Assembly (NCBI RefSeq): GCF_000422805.1
Contig: NZ_KE383924.1
Span: 247,772 to 311,771, forward strand
DNA: 64,000 nt
Source of the DNA: Nocardioides halotolerans DSM 19273
GTDB lineage: Bacteria > Actinomycetota > Actinomycetes > Propionibacteriales > Nocardioidaceae
Reading direction: 5' to 3'
Below the pieces are notes generated by a model. The model did no database searches, had not been told where the DNA came from, and worked only from the letters and a program-made list of their open reading frames with translations. Below are positions 41,443 through 50,559 of this stretch, piece by piece (position 1 is the stretch's first letter; every line of letters begins with the position of its first letter). Made by a program: the position numbers and the translations under genes.

Positions 41443-41634
41443 TCAGCGCGGGAAGATCGGCACCGTTCCGGTGGCGATGAGCACGAGCAGCACGAGGACG
41501 AGCAGGCCGAGGGCGGCGTACGCGTAGTTCTTGCCGCTCTGGGTCTCCTCGGAGTCGGGCGCCTCGTAGCGGTGCCCGTCGGGCCGCATCAGCTGCAGCT
41601 CGTGCTCGTCGGTGTTCATGCGGTGCTTGGCCAT
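41443..41634 (-). CDS. Small membrane protein downstream-linked to pnt operon (63 aa)
   Basis: A 63-residue protein: polar N-terminus AKHRMNTDEHELQLMRPDGH, then one C-terminal membrane segment YAALGLLVLVLLVLIATGTV ending in PIFPR. The start is ATG 41634, with GAAGGAGG 6 bases upstream, which is strong support. It lies 65 bases after the pntB stop in the same direction and may be part of that transcript. No known family. Confidence 0.7.
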   Translation of the reverse strand: MAKHRMNTDEHELQLMRPDGHRYEAPDSEETQSGKNYAYAALGLLVLVLLVLIATGTVPIFPR

Positions 41635-41699
41635 GGCCGGCCTCCTTCGTCGACCCTCCCCGTGGGTCTCCCCGTGGGTCTCGCCGTGGAGGTACCCCG

Positions 41700-43091
41700 T
41701 CAGAGCGCCTTCACCGCGGTCAGCACCTTGCCGAGGGTGTCCTTGGCGTCGCCGAAGAGCAGCGTGGTCTCGGGCTCGAAGAGCAGCTCGTTCTCGATGC
41801 CCGCGAAGCCCGGCCGCATCGAGCGCTTGAGGAACACCACCTGCTTGGCCTCGTCGGCGTTGAGGATCGGCATGCCGTAGATCGGGGCCGAGGGCGTGTT
41901 GCGGGCCGCGGGGTTGACGACGTCGTTGGCGCCGACGACGAGCACGACGTCGGCCTCCTTGAACTCGTCGTTGATCTCGTCCATCTCGATGAGCTGCTCG
42001 TAGGGCACCTGGGCCTCGGCGAGCAGGACGTTCATGTGCCCGGGCATCCGGCCGGCGACCGGGTGGATCGCGTAGTCGACCTCCGCGCCGCGCGCGATGA
42101 GCAGGTCGACGAGCTCGCGGAGCGTGTGCTGCGCCTGCGCGACGGCCAGGCCGTAGCCGGGGACGATGATCACGCGCTCGGCGTAGTTGAGCATGATCGC
42201 GACGTCCTCGGGGCCGGCCGACTTCACCGGCCGGTCGGAGACCTCGCCGCCGCCGAGCGTGGACCCGCCGCGGAGCGCGCCGAAGAGGATGTTGGCGACC
42301 GAGCGTCCCATCGCGTTGGCCATCAGCAGCGTCAGGAACGTGCCGGACGCACCGACGAGCGTGCCGGCGACGAGCAGCAGCGTGTTGGAGAGCACGTAGC
42401 CGCCGGCGGCGACGGTGAGGCCGGTGAAGGCGTTGAGCAGGGAGATCACGATCGGTACGTCGGCGCCGCCGACCGGCAGCACCAGCAGGACGCCGAGCAG
42501 CAGCCCCACCAACGCCAGCACGATGCCCAGGGCGAGGTTCGCCTCGCGGACCTGGAGCACGGCGAGCACGATCGCGCCGAGGATGCCCGCCCCGAAGACG
42601 ACCGGGAGCCCCGGGAAGACCACCGGCCGGGAGGTCATCAGGTCCTGGAGCTTGGCGAAGGTGATGATCGAGCCCGCGAACGACACAGAGCCGACGAGGA
42701 TCGTGAACGCCGTGGCGACCAGCGTGAACTTCTGGACGTCGAAGCCCGCGTCGGCGGCCCCGACGATCTCGTCCAGCTCGAGCAGCGCGACCAGGGCCGC
42801 TGCGCCGCCGCCGACGCCGTTGAACAGCGCCACCATCTGCGGCATCTGCGTCATCTGGACGGTGCGCGCGCCGTAGACGCCGCCGACCGTGCCGACCGCG
42901 ATCGCCGCGACGATCAGCGGGACGTGGTCGAGGTCGCCGTAGAAGAACGGGATCGTGCAGGCCAGCACTGCCGCGAAGGCGCCGATCAGGTTGCCGTTGC
43001 GCGCGGTCTTGGGCCCGGAGAGGCCCTTGAGCGCGAGGATGAAGCAGACCGCGCCGAAGAGGTAGAGCAGCTGCGCCCAGGTGGGGATCAC
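41700..43091 (-). CDS. pntB: NAD(P)(+) transhydrogenase subunit beta
   Basis: A 463-residue PntB. The N-terminal half has about nine membrane segments with FNGVGGGAAALVALLEL and GSVSFAGSIITFAKLQDLM. The C-terminal NADP-binding domain III shows VIIVPGYGLAVAQAQHTLRE, HPVAGRMPGHMNVLLAEA, VVLVVGANDVVNPAA and PILNADEAKQVVFLKRSM. It couples proton entry to NADPH formation. The start is GTG 43091, overlapping the middle subunit as GTGA. Confidence 0.95.
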   Translation of the reverse strand: MIPTWAQLLYLFGAVCFILALKGLSGPKTARNGNLIGAFAAVLACTIPFFYGDLDHVPLIVAAIAVGTVGGVYGARTVQMTQMPQMVALFNGVGGGAAALVALLELDEIVGAADAGFDVQKFTLVATAFTILVGSVSFAGSIITFAKLQDLMTSRPVVFPGLPVVFGAGILGAIVLAVLQVREANLALGIVLALVGLLLGVLLVLPVGGADVPIVISLLNAFTGLTVAAGGYVLSNTLLLVAGTLVGASGTFLTLLMANAMGRSVANILFGALRGGSTLGGGEVSDRPVKSAGPEDVAIMLNYAERVIIVPGYGLAVAQAQHTLRELVDLLIARGAEVDYAIHPVAGRMPGHMNVLLAEAQVPYEQLIEMDEINDEFKEADVVLVVGANDVVNPAARNTPSAPIYGMPILNADEAKQVVFLKRSMRPGFAGIENELLFEPETTLLFGDAKDTLGKVLTAVKAL

Positions 43092-43414
43092 TTCTCGGCT
43101 CCACCCTCGCTCGAGGCGACCGGCTTGGCGCCGGGCTTCTTGCGCACGAACATCTGCAGCATCCGGTCGGTGACCACGAAGCCGCCGACCATGTTGACCG
43201 CGGCGAGCACGATCGCGACGAGACCGACCACCAGCGCGACGTTGCTGTCGGTGCTGCCGGTGACGATGATCGCGCCGAGCAGGATCACGCCGTGGATGGC
43301 GTTGGCGCCCGACATCAGCGGGGTGTGCAGCGTCGACGACACCTTCGAGATGACCTCGATGCCGACGAAGACGCTGAGGATGAAGATCGTCAGCCAGACG
43401 ACCGCCTCGTTCAT
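43088..43414 (-). CDS. pntAB: NAD(P) transhydrogenase subunit alpha, membrane part
   Basis: A 108-residue protein with three to four membrane segments, the second part of the split PntA subunit. It shows IFILSVFVGIEVISKVSSTL followed by HTPLMSGANAIHGVILLGA. The Lys/Pro/Ala-rich tail is cytoplasmic. It overlaps both neighbours by four bases, a compact three-gene operon as in Rhodospirillum and actinobacteria. Confidence 0.93.
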   Translation of the reverse strand: MNEAVVWLTIFILSVFVGIEVISKVSSTLHTPLMSGANAIHGVILLGAIIVTGSTDSNVALVVGLVAIVLAAVNMVGGFVVTDRMLQMFVRKKPGAKPVASSEGGAEK

Positions 43415-44571
43415 GCTCGCTCTCCTTCGGTCGGGCCCTCGAGAGCCTCGCGCGTGGGCTGATGCCGGATCGCGCCGTCGTGCGTGACGCAGGCGCCGGC
43501 CACGATCTCGTCGTCGAAGTCGGGTGCGAACATGCCGCCGTCCTCGCCCTCACCGGGCTTGGCGGTCAGCAGAGTGAGCAGGTTGACGACGTTCTGTGCG
43601 TAGAGCCTCGACGCGGGGCCGGGCATCGACGACGGCACGTTCTTGCCGCCCCACACCGACGCGTTGCCGATGCGGGTCACCTCGCCCGCGACCGAGCCCT
43701 CGACGTTGCCGCCGGTCTCGGCGGCCAGGTCGACCACGACCGAGCCCGGCTTCATCGCCTCGACCATCGCCGCGGTGACCAGCAGCGGTGCCTGCCGACC
43801 GGGCACGGCCGCGGTCGTGATCAGCGCGTCCGCGTCGGCGATGTACGGCGCGAGCCGCTCCATCTGCAGGCGGGCGCGCTCCTCGGTCATCTCCCGCGCG
43901 TAGCCGCCGGCGCCCTCGAGGGTGTCGAGCTCGAGGTCGATCGCCTTCGCGCCCATCGAGCGGATCTCCTCGGCGGCCGCGGCCCGCACGTCGTAGGCCT
44001 TGACCACGGCGCCCAGCCGCTTGCAGGTGGCGATCGCCTGGAGCCCGGCCACGCCGGCGCCGAGCACGACGATCTCCGCGGGCTGGACGGTGCCGGCGGC
44101 GGTCATGTTGAGGGGGAAGAAGCGGCGCAGCATCCCGGCAGCCACGATCGCGCAGCGGTAGCCCGAGACCAGCGCCTGCGACGACAGCGCGTCCATCGAC
44201 TGCGCCCGCGAGATGCGCGGCACGAGCTCCATCGCGAACGACGTCGCGCCGACGTCGCGCAGGTCGGCCACCAGCCCGAGCTCCTGGTTGACCGGCAGGA
44301 ACGACACGGTCGCCGCCCCCCGCTTCAGACGGCGCACGGCATCGGGGGCGAGCGGCTGCACCGAGACGACGACGTCGGCCGCGGTGAGCGCCTCGGCGTC
44401 GAGCCCGGCCCCCGCCTCGGCGTACTCCTCGTCGGCGATCAGCGCGTGCCGACCCGCGCCGGGCACCACCGCCACGTCGTAGCCGAGCCCGGTCAGCTTG
44501 CCGACCAGCTCGGGCACCATCGCGACACGCGACTCGCCCTCGCGGGTCTCCTTGGCCACGGCGATCAGCAT
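43411..44571 (-). CDS. pntAA: NAD(P) transhydrogenase subunit alpha, NAD-binding part
   Basis: A 386-residue soluble domain I. It opens IAVAKETREGESRVAMVPEL. The mobile loop and NAD fold follow: VVLGAGVAGLQAIATCKRLG, VKAYDVRAAAAEEIRSMGAK, ALITTAAVPGRQAPLLVTAA, and the C-terminal WGGKNVPSSMPGPASRLYAQ. It is homologous to alanine dehydrogenase. The start is ATG 44571, with no good ribosome site; a stem-loop lies just upstream at 44582-44638. Confidence 0.94.
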   Translation of the reverse strand: MLIAVAKETREGESRVAMVPELVGKLTGLGYDVAVVPGAGRHALIADEEYAEAGAGLDAEALTAADVVVSVQPLAPDAVRRLKRGAATVSFLPVNQELGLVADLRDVGATSFAMELVPRISRAQSMDALSSQALVSGYRCAIVAAGMLRRFFPLNMTAAGTVQPAEIVVLGAGVAGLQAIATCKRLGAVVKAYDVRAAAAEEIRSMGAKAIDLELDTLEGAGGYAREMTEERARLQMERLAPYIADADALITTAAVPGRQAPLLVTAAMVEAMKPGSVVVDLAAETGGNVEGSVAGEVTRIGNASVWGGKNVPSSMPGPASRLYAQNVVNLLTLLTAKPGEGEDGGMFAPDFDDEIVAGACVTHDGAIRHQPTREALEGPTEGERA

Positions 44572-44581
44572 TTTCCGGGGT

Positions 44582-44638
44582 CCCCACGGCGTTGTGCGAC
44601 GGAGGAGCGGAGCGGAGGAGGAGCAGAACGTCGTGGGG
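44582..44638 (-). promoter_or_regulatory. Stem-loop in the pnt operon leader
   Basis: CCCCACGGCGTT at 44582-44593 and AACGTCGTGGGG at 44627-44638 pair at 11 of 12 positions. In the mRNA sense the loop contains CTCCTCC, a ribosome-site-complementary run. The structure ends 11 bases before the pntAA start. A regulatory role is inferred. Confidence 0.45.
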
Positions 44639-44658
44639 TGGTGCTCACTTGCGGGACC

Positions 44659-45237
44659 CTACCGATCCGCGCCGGTCGTCAACGGAAAGGTGTCCAGCGC
44701 CACGTGTCGCGGCCGGCCCCGCGGCCCCTCGCCGAGGAAGGACTGCACGAGGGTCAGCTCGGTCGCGCGCCACCGGGGGCCCTCGTAGGCGTCGAGCAGC
44801 CGCACCCACCTGCTCACATCGTGCGGGTGCCGGGTCCGCGCCACGGTGAGGTGCGGCCGGAAGCGCGCACCGTCGACCGCGATCCCGGCCCGGTTGGCGG
44901 CGGCTCGGCAGCCGGTCGCCAGCCGGTCGAGCTCGGTGCGGCCGGGCTCGTCGAGGTCGAGGCCCGCCCAGACCACCTTCGCGCGAGCGGCGTTCGGGAA
45001 CGCGCCGCCGCCGGCGAGCGCGGTCTCGAACGACGAACGCCGCGCGGCCGCGCGGCCGAGCCGCTCCACCAGGTCGTCGAGCGTGCGGTCGGGCACCTGC
45101 TCGAAAAAGGCCAGGGTGACGTGCACCTGGTCGGCCTGCACCCACCGGAGCTCCCCGGCGTCGCGGCGTACGTCGAGGAACTCGTCGAGGTGCTCGAGGG
45201 CCTCCGGGGGTGGCACCAGCGCTGCGAAGAGCCGCAT
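44659..45237 (-). CDS. thpR: RNA 2',3'-cyclic phosphodiesterase
   Basis: A 192-residue 2H phosphoesterase. The two catalytic HxT motifs are in QVHVTLAFFEQV and RPHLTVART. The start MRLFAALVPP and the later LVQSFLGEGPR are family signatures. It hydrolyses 2',3'-cyclic phosphates on RNA in vitro; the cellular role is uncertain. It lies 3 bases after the VIT-family gene. Confidence 0.93.
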   Translation of the reverse strand: MRLFAALVPPPEALEHLDEFLDVRRDAGELRWVQADQVHVTLAFFEQVPDRTLDDLVERLGRAAARRSSFETALAGGGAFPNAARAKVVWAGLDLDEPGRTELDRLATGCRAAANRAGIAVDGARFRPHLTVARTRHPHDVSRWVRLLDAYEGPRWRATELTLVQSFLGEGPRGRPRHVALDTFPLTTGADR

Positions 45238-45240
45238 GCC

Positions 45241-45969
45241 TCAGACGTGCGTCCCGAGCAGCGAGCCGATGGCGTAGGTGACCGCCATCGCGAACAGGCC
45301 GCCGAGCACGTTGCGCACCACCGCCCGCCGCGAGGCGCCGTAGCCGAACCGGGCGCTGGCCCACCCGGTGATCGCGAGCGCCAGCAGCACGGACAGCACG
45401 GTCACGGCCACCCGCGCACCCGGCGCGACCAGCGTGATCGTCAGCAGCGGCAGCAGCGCCCCGATCGTGAACGCGATCATCGAGGCGAACGCGGCGTTCC
45501 AGGGGCTGGAGATGTCGTCGGGGTCGATGCCGAGCTCGGCCTCCGCGTGCGCGCCCAGCGCGTCGTGCGCGGTCAGCTCGCGGGCCACCTGCAGCGCGAG
45601 CTCCTCGCTGAGGCCCTTCTCGACGTACAGCCCGGCGAGCTCCTCGAGCTCGTCCTCCGGCTCCTCGGCGAGCTCGCGGCGCTCCTTGTCGAGCAGCGCG
45701 AGCTCGGAGTCCTTCTGGGTGCTGACCGAGACGTACTCCCCCGCTCCCATGCTGAGCGCACCCGCCGCCAGCCCGGCCACGCCCGCCAGCACGATCGTGC
45801 CGCGCTCGCTGGTCGCGCCCGCGACGCCCATGACGATGCCCGCGGTCGACACGATGCCGTCGTTGGCGCCGAGCACGCCCGCGCGCAGCCAGTTCAGCCG
45901 GTTGTTGATGCCGGTGTCGTGCGGCTCGTCCTCGTGCGGACCTGCGACGAACGGCGCCTCGGTCGTCAT
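45241..45969 (-). CDS. VIT1/CCC1-family metal transporter
   Basis: A 242-residue VIT1/CCC1-family protein with about five membrane helices. The first helix motif is LGANDGIVSTAGIVMGVAGA, with GALSMGAGEYVSVSTQKDSE next. The cytoplasmic segment is rich in Glu (RRELAEEPEDELEELAGLYVE), as in the metal-binding region of VIT1. It is predicted to move Fe2+ or Mn2+. The start is ATG 45969. Confidence 0.92.
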   Translation of the reverse strand: MTTEAPFVAGPHEDEPHDTGINNRLNWLRAGVLGANDGIVSTAGIVMGVAGATSERGTIVLAGVAGLAAGALSMGAGEYVSVSTQKDSELALLDKERRELAEEPEDELEELAGLYVEKGLSEELALQVARELTAHDALGAHAEAELGIDPDDISSPWNAAFASMIAFTIGALLPLLTITLVAPGARVAVTVLSVLLALAITGWASARFGYGASRRAVVRNVLGGLFAMAVTYAIGSLLGTHV

Positions 45970-46023
45970 GACTCGATCGTCCCGTCCTGTCGGGGCCTGG
46001 GCAAGGAAGGCAAGGCTCGGCTC

Positions 46024-47487
46024 CTACCGCTGGCGCTCCAGCTCCTCGACCTTGCGCGGCATGAGGGCGCTCACCAGCACCAGCGCCACGGCGACCACCG
46101 CGGAGCACACGAACGTCGTGTGGATCGCGGGCTCGAGGACCGCCGGTGAGAGGTGCTCGAGGTCGGGGCGGGCGTGGCCGATCCGGTCGGTGACCTCGCC
46201 GTTGACCAGGGCGCCGAAGACCGCGACCCCGACCGCGCTGCCGACGGTGCGGGCGAACATCGTCGCGCCCGTCGTCACCCCTCGCGACTCCCAGGGCACG
46301 GCCGACTGGGCGGCGATCACCGACGGCGCCACCGCGAACCCGAAGCCGACACCCATCACGAAGCACGGCACCGAGAGGTGCAGCAGCGAGGAGTCGCCGT
46401 CGATCGTGAGCAGCAGCAGGGCGCCCGCCAGCCCGAAGACCGCGCCGATCACCATCGTCGCCCGGTAGCCGATGGAGAGGTAGAGCCGCCCGGCGTTGGC
46501 CGCGGACAGCGGCCAGCCCAGCGTCAGCGCCGCGAGCGCGAAGCCGGCCATCACCGCGCCGTGGCCGAGCACCCCCTGCGCGAAGAGCGGGACGTACGAC
46601 GTCAGCCCGATCAGGAGGACGCCCACCACGAGCGAGGTCAGGATCGCCGGCACGATCACGCGGTGCCGGAAGACCCAGAGCGGGAGCACGGGCTCGGCGG
46701 CACGCCTCTCGACGAGCACGAACGCGACGAGCAGCACGGCGGCGGTCGCGAAGATCGTGATGCTGGTCGGCGAGGACCACGACCACCGGAGGCCGCCCTC
46801 GAGCAGGCCGAGCAGGAGGAGCACGCCGCCACCACTGAGGAGCAGCGAGCCGAGGACGTCGATCCGGTGCGGAGCCCTGTCGACCCGCTCCTCGAAGCGG
46901 CGCACGAACATCCAGAGGACCGCCGCGCCCAGGGGCAGGTTGACGAAGAAGATCCAGCGCCACGACAGGTAGTCGGCGAAGACCCCGCCGAGGGTCGGGC
47001 CGACCACTGAGGCCAGGGCCCAGACGCTGGCGACGTAGCCCTGCACCTTGGCACGCTCGGCGACCGAGTAGATGTCGCCGATGATCGTCAGCCCGATGGG
47101 CTGCACGGCGCCGGCGCCGAGACCCTGGACCGCGCGGAAGGCGATCAGGCTGACCATGTTCCAGGCGAGGCCGCACAGCAGCGAGCCGAGGAGGAAGAGC
47201 CCGACCCCGAGCAGCATCATCGGCTTGCGGCCGTACTGGTCGGCGAGCTTGGAGTAGAGCGGCACCGAGACCGCCTGGCTGAGCAGGTAGATCGAGAAGA
47301 GCCACGGGAACTGCGTGAAGCCACCCAGGTCGTCGACGACCGCGGGCACCGCGGTCGCGAGGATCGTCGCGTCGATCGCCACCAGCCCGACGCTGAGCAT
47401 CACGGCGAGGAGGATCGGCCCCCGCTCGCTCCGCAGGCCCACGTCGGCGCGGCTGATCGACGGGGAGGCGTTCACGTGGGGCGGCAA
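46024..47487 (-). CDS. MFS drug:H+ antiporter, DHA2 (14-TM)
   Basis: A roughly 487-residue MFS exporter. It shows MLSVGLVAIDATILATAVPA, motif A as LADQYGRKPMMLLG, motif C-like YVASVWALASVVGPTLGGVF, and 14 hydrophobic segments, typical of the EmrB/QacA group. Start choice: TTG 47487 has GGGAG about 7 bases upstream; GTG 47475 is an alternative and gives 483 residues. It is divergent from glgX. Confidence 0.9.
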   Translation of the reverse strand: MPPHVNASPSISRADVGLRSERGPILLAVMLSVGLVAIDATILATAVPAVVDDLGGFTQFPWLFSIYLLSQAVSVPLYSKLADQYGRKPMMLLGVGLFLLGSLLCGLAWNMVSLIAFRAVQGLGAGAVQPIGLTIIGDIYSVAERAKVQGYVASVWALASVVGPTLGGVFADYLSWRWIFFVNLPLGAAVLWMFVRRFEERVDRAPHRIDVLGSLLLSGGGVLLLLGLLEGGLRWSWSSPTSITIFATAAVLLVAFVLVERRAAEPVLPLWVFRHRVIVPAILTSLVVGVLLIGLTSYVPLFAQGVLGHGAVMAGFALAALTLGWPLSAANAGRLYLSIGYRATMVIGAVFGLAGALLLLTIDGDSSLLHLSVPCFVMGVGFGFAVAPSVIAAQSAVPWESRGVTTGATMFARTVGSAVGVAVFGALVNGEVTDRIGHARPDLEHLSPAVLEPAIHTTFVCSAVVAVALVLVSALMPRKVEELERQR

Positions 47488-47655
47488 CGACGACGCACTC
47501 CCTTCTGTTCCCGTGACGACGGCCACCTCCCGAGGGCGGGACAACCGCGCGGATCCGGGTACCGGGGGTCGCTCGGGACAGCCCGCGCGGGCGCCGTACG
47601 CCCCGGCTCCGCGCAGATCACGAACCAGGAAGGAACCTGTGCTTTGATCGTTCCA

Positions 47656-49836
47656 ATGGAGATCTGGCCAGGACGCGCCTACCCACTCGGGGCCACGTTC
47701 GACGGGAGCGGCACCAACTTCGCGCTGTTCAGCGAGGTGGCCGAGCGGGTCGAGCTGTGCCTCTTCGACGCCGACGGCGAGGAGACTCGCGTCGAGCTGA
47801 CCGAGGTCGACGCCTACGTCTGGCACGGCTACCTGCCGCAGGTCCAGCCGGGTCAGCGCTACGGCTACCGCGTGCACGGCCCGTGGGAGCCCGAGCGGGG
47901 CCTGCGGTGCAACCCCGCGAAGCTGCTGCTCGACCCCTACGCCAAGGCGACCGCCGGCGACATCGAGTGGAACCAGAGCCTGTTCGGCTACGACTTCGGC
48001 GACGAGGGCTCGCGCAACGACGAGGACTCCGGGCCGCACATGACCAAGGGCGTGGTCATCAACCCGTTCTTCGACTGGGAGGGCGACCGCCGGCTCGACG
48101 TCCCCTACAACGAGTCGGTCATCTACGAGGCGCACGTCAAGGGCATGACCCAGCTGCACGAGGGCGTCCCGGAGGAGCTCCGCGGCACCTACGCCGGCCT
48201 CGCGCACCCCGCGACGACCGCGCACCTCAAGCGGCTCGGCGTCACGGCGATCGAGTTGATGCCGGTGCACCAGTTCATCCAGGACAGCTCGCTGCTCGAC
48301 CGCGGGCTGCGCAACTACTGGGGCTACAACACCCTCGGGTTCTTCGCGCCCCACGCGTCGTACGCCGCGGGGGCCGGCACCACCGCGCAGGGGCAGCCCG
48401 GCCAGCAGGTGCAGGAGTTCAAGACCCTGGTCAAGACGATGCACCAGGCGGGCATCGAGGTGATCCTCGACGTGGTCTACAACCACACCGCGGAGGGCAA
48501 CCACCTCGGGCCGACGCTGTCGATGAAGGGCATCGACAACCCGGCGTACTACCGCCTTGTCGAGGACGACCAGCGCTACTACATGGACTACACGGGCACG
48601 GGCAACTCCCTCAACGTGCGGCACCCGCACTCGCTGCAGCTGATCATGGACTCGCTGCGCTACTGGGTGACCGAGATGCACGTCGACGGCTTCCGGTTCG
48701 ACCTCGCCTCCACCCTGGCGCGCGAGTTCTACGACGTCGACCGGCTGGCGACGTTCTTCGAGCTCGTGCAGCAGGACCCGGTCGTGAGCCAGGTGAAGCT
48801 GATCGCCGAGCCGTGGGACATCGGGCCGGGCGGCTACCAGGTCGGCGGCTTCCCGCCGCAGTGGACCGAGTGGAACGGCGCCTACCGCGACACCGTCCGC
48901 GACTTCTGGCGCGGCGAGCCCTCGCTCGGCGAGTTCGCCTCGCGGGTGGCGGGGTCGGCCGACCTCTACGAGCACACCGGACGACGCCCGGTCGCCTCCA
49001 TCAACTTCGTGACCGCGCACGACGGGTTCACGCTGCGCGACCTCGTGTCCTACAACGAGAAGCACAACGAGGCCAACGGCGAGGACAACAACGACGGTGA
49101 GAGCCACAACCGCTCCAACAACCACGGCGCGGAGGGCCCGACCGACGACCCCGAGATCCTCGCGCTGCGCTCGCGCGCCCAGCGCAACTTCCTCGCGACG
49201 CTCCTGCTGAGCCAGGGCACGCCGATGCTGCTGCACGGCGACGAGCTCGGCCGCACCCAGCAGGGCAACAACAACACCTACGCCCAGGACAGCGAGCTGA
49301 GCTGGGTGCACTGGGACCAGGCCGACGAGCCGCTCATCGAGTTCACCGCGGCGCTGATCGAGCTGCGCCGCCAGCACCCGACGTTCCGACGCCGCCGGTT
49401 CTTCACCGGCCGCACGGTCCGCACCGGCCCGGCCGGCGCGGAGCGGCTCAACGACATCGTGTGGCTGCACCTCGACGGGCGTCCGATGGAGGACGACGAC
49501 TGGACGAGCGGCGCGCAGGCGATCGGCATGTACCTCAACGGCCACGGCATCGCCGGTGCCGACGAGCGCGGCGGCACGATCACCGACGACCACTTCCTGC
49601 TCTACTTCAACGCCGACGGCGAGGCCACGGTCACGCTGCCGCCGGCGGAGTACGCCGAGTCGTGGGACGTCTACATCGACACCGGTGGCACGCCCGACGA
49701 GGTCGAGTCGCTGCCGGCCGGGTCGCAGCTGCCGATGAAGGCCAACAGCGTGCTGGTGCTGCGCGAGTACGCACCGCCCGCGACCGAGCCCGACCACTCG
49801 GTGGCCGCGTCGGTGGCGGCGGCGGCCGCCCGGTAG
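47656..49836 (+). CDS. glgX: Glycogen debranching enzyme GlgX
   Basis: A roughly 726-residue GH13 debranching enzyme. The N-terminal CBM48 domain covers WPGRAYPLGATFDGSGTNFA. Catalytic regions are ILDVVYNHTAEGN, VDGFRFDLAS with nucleophile Asp, LIAEPWDIGPGGYQVG with the acid Glu, and INFVTAHDGFTLRDLVSYN. It removes alpha-1,6 branches from limit glycogen. ATG 47656 matches the usual family start; TTG 47644, with AGGAAGGA upstream, would add four residues. Confidence 0.95.
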   Translation: MEIWPGRAYPLGATFDGSGTNFALFSEVAERVELCLFDADGEETRVELTEVDAYVWHGYLPQVQPGQRYGYRVHGPWEPERGLRCNPAKLLLDPYAKATAGDIEWNQSLFGYDFGDEGSRNDEDSGPHMTKGVVINPFFDWEGDRRLDVPYNESVIYEAHVKGMTQLHEGVPEELRGTYAGLAHPATTAHLKRLGVTAIELMPVHQFIQDSSLLDRGLRNYWGYNTLGFFAPHASYAAGAGTTAQGQPGQQVQEFKTLVKTMHQAGIEVILDVVYNHTAEGNHLGPTLSMKGIDNPAYYRLVEDDQRYYMDYTGTGNSLNVRHPHSLQLIMDSLRYWVTEMHVDGFRFDLASTLAREFYDVDRLATFFELVQQDPVVSQVKLIAEPWDIGPGGYQVGGFPPQWTEWNGAYRDTVRDFWRGEPSLGEFASRVAGSADLYEHTGRRPVASINFVTAHDGFTLRDLVSYNEKHNEANGEDNNDGESHNRSNNHGAEGPTDDPEILALRSRAQRNFLATLLLSQGTPMLLHGDELGRTQQGNNNTYAQDSELSWVHWDQADEPLIEFTAALIELRRQHPTFRRRRFFTGRTVRTGPAGAERLNDIVWLHLDGRPMEDDDWTSGAQAIGMYLNGHGIAGADERGGTITDDHFLLYFNADGEATVTLPPAEYAESWDVYIDTGGTPDEVESLPAGSQLPMKANSVLVLREYAPPATEPDHSVAASVAAAAAR

Positions 49837-49851
49837 CAGCCCGCCCGGTCG

Positions 49852-50559
49852 CTACTGAAGCGTGCTCAGGTCGATGACCTCGTCGTCGGCCGGGGCCTCG
49901 ACGTCGAACTCCTCGTCGAAGTCGCTGAACTCCAGGTGGCCGGGGTCGTCGCCGTCGGTGCGCTCGAGCTTGACCAGGTAGTGGTCGCCCTCGACGAGCA
50001 CGTAGCCGACCGAGGTGCCGTCGTCGTCGGACTGCTCGACGGTGACGACCCTCTCGCCGTCGGCCTCCTCGGTGCCGGTGGTCTTGTAGTCGCCGCCGTC
50101 CTCGTCGTCCTTGAAAAGGTTGTCGAAGAAGGCGTCGAGGTCGCAGAACTGCGAGAAGTTGGAGTCGGTGTCGAGCACCCACTTGTCGCCGACGGCGCCG
50201 ATGATCGCGTCGGCCGAGTCGCCGGCGTTCGCGCGCCAGAACTCCTCGTCGGGCTTGAACCAGTTGGTGCCGTCCTTGGCGAGGATCTCGGCGCTGCCGC
50301 CGCCGAGGCCGATCGAGCCGGTGCAGTCGCCCGACGAGCTCGCGCGGATGTCGAGGTTGATCGTGCTGCCCTCGGAGGTGATCTCGCCGCTGAAGGTCAC
50401 CTGCTCGAGGCCCTTCATGTCCGCCTTCGCGGCCGCGGCGATCTCGTCGCCGGACTGCTCGGCGAAGTCGCTGTCACCGCCGTCGTCGCTGCCACAGCCG
50501 ACCGCGAGGGCTCCGACGACGCACAGCGCGGCAGCCGCGCGGATCCGAGGTGAGGTCAT
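49852..50559 (-). CDS. Secreted lipoprotein, LppX/LprG-like
   Basis: A 235-residue lipoprotein. The signal peptide IRAAAALCVVGALAVGCGSD ends in a lipobox AVGC. The mature part has alternating strands (VTFSGEITSEGSTINLDIRA, GSAEILAKDGTNWFKPDEEF) and a C-terminal acidic region. The pattern resembles the LppX/LprAFG lipid-binding fold, but similarity is weak. The start is ATG 50559, overlapping the HxlR stop as ATGA, so the two may share a transcript. Confidence 0.75.
   Translation of the reverse strand: MTSPRIRAAAALCVVGALAVGCGSDDGGDSDFAEQSGDEIAAAAKADMKGLEQVTFSGEITSEGSTINLDIRASSSGDCTGSIGLGGGSAEILAKDGTNWFKPDEEFWRANAGDSADAIIGAVGDKWVLDTDSNFSQFCDLDAFFDNLFKDDEDGGDYKTTGTEEADGERVVTVEQSDDDGTSVGYVLVEGDHYLVKLERTDGDDPGHLEFSDFDEEFDVEAPADDEVIDLSTLQ

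Noticed and set aside
47488..49797. N-terminal extension of the MFS frame through the glgX region on the minus strand
   Set aside because: The extension is antisense to a complete GlgX and has shadow-type composition. The MFS protein begins naturally at 47475-47487.
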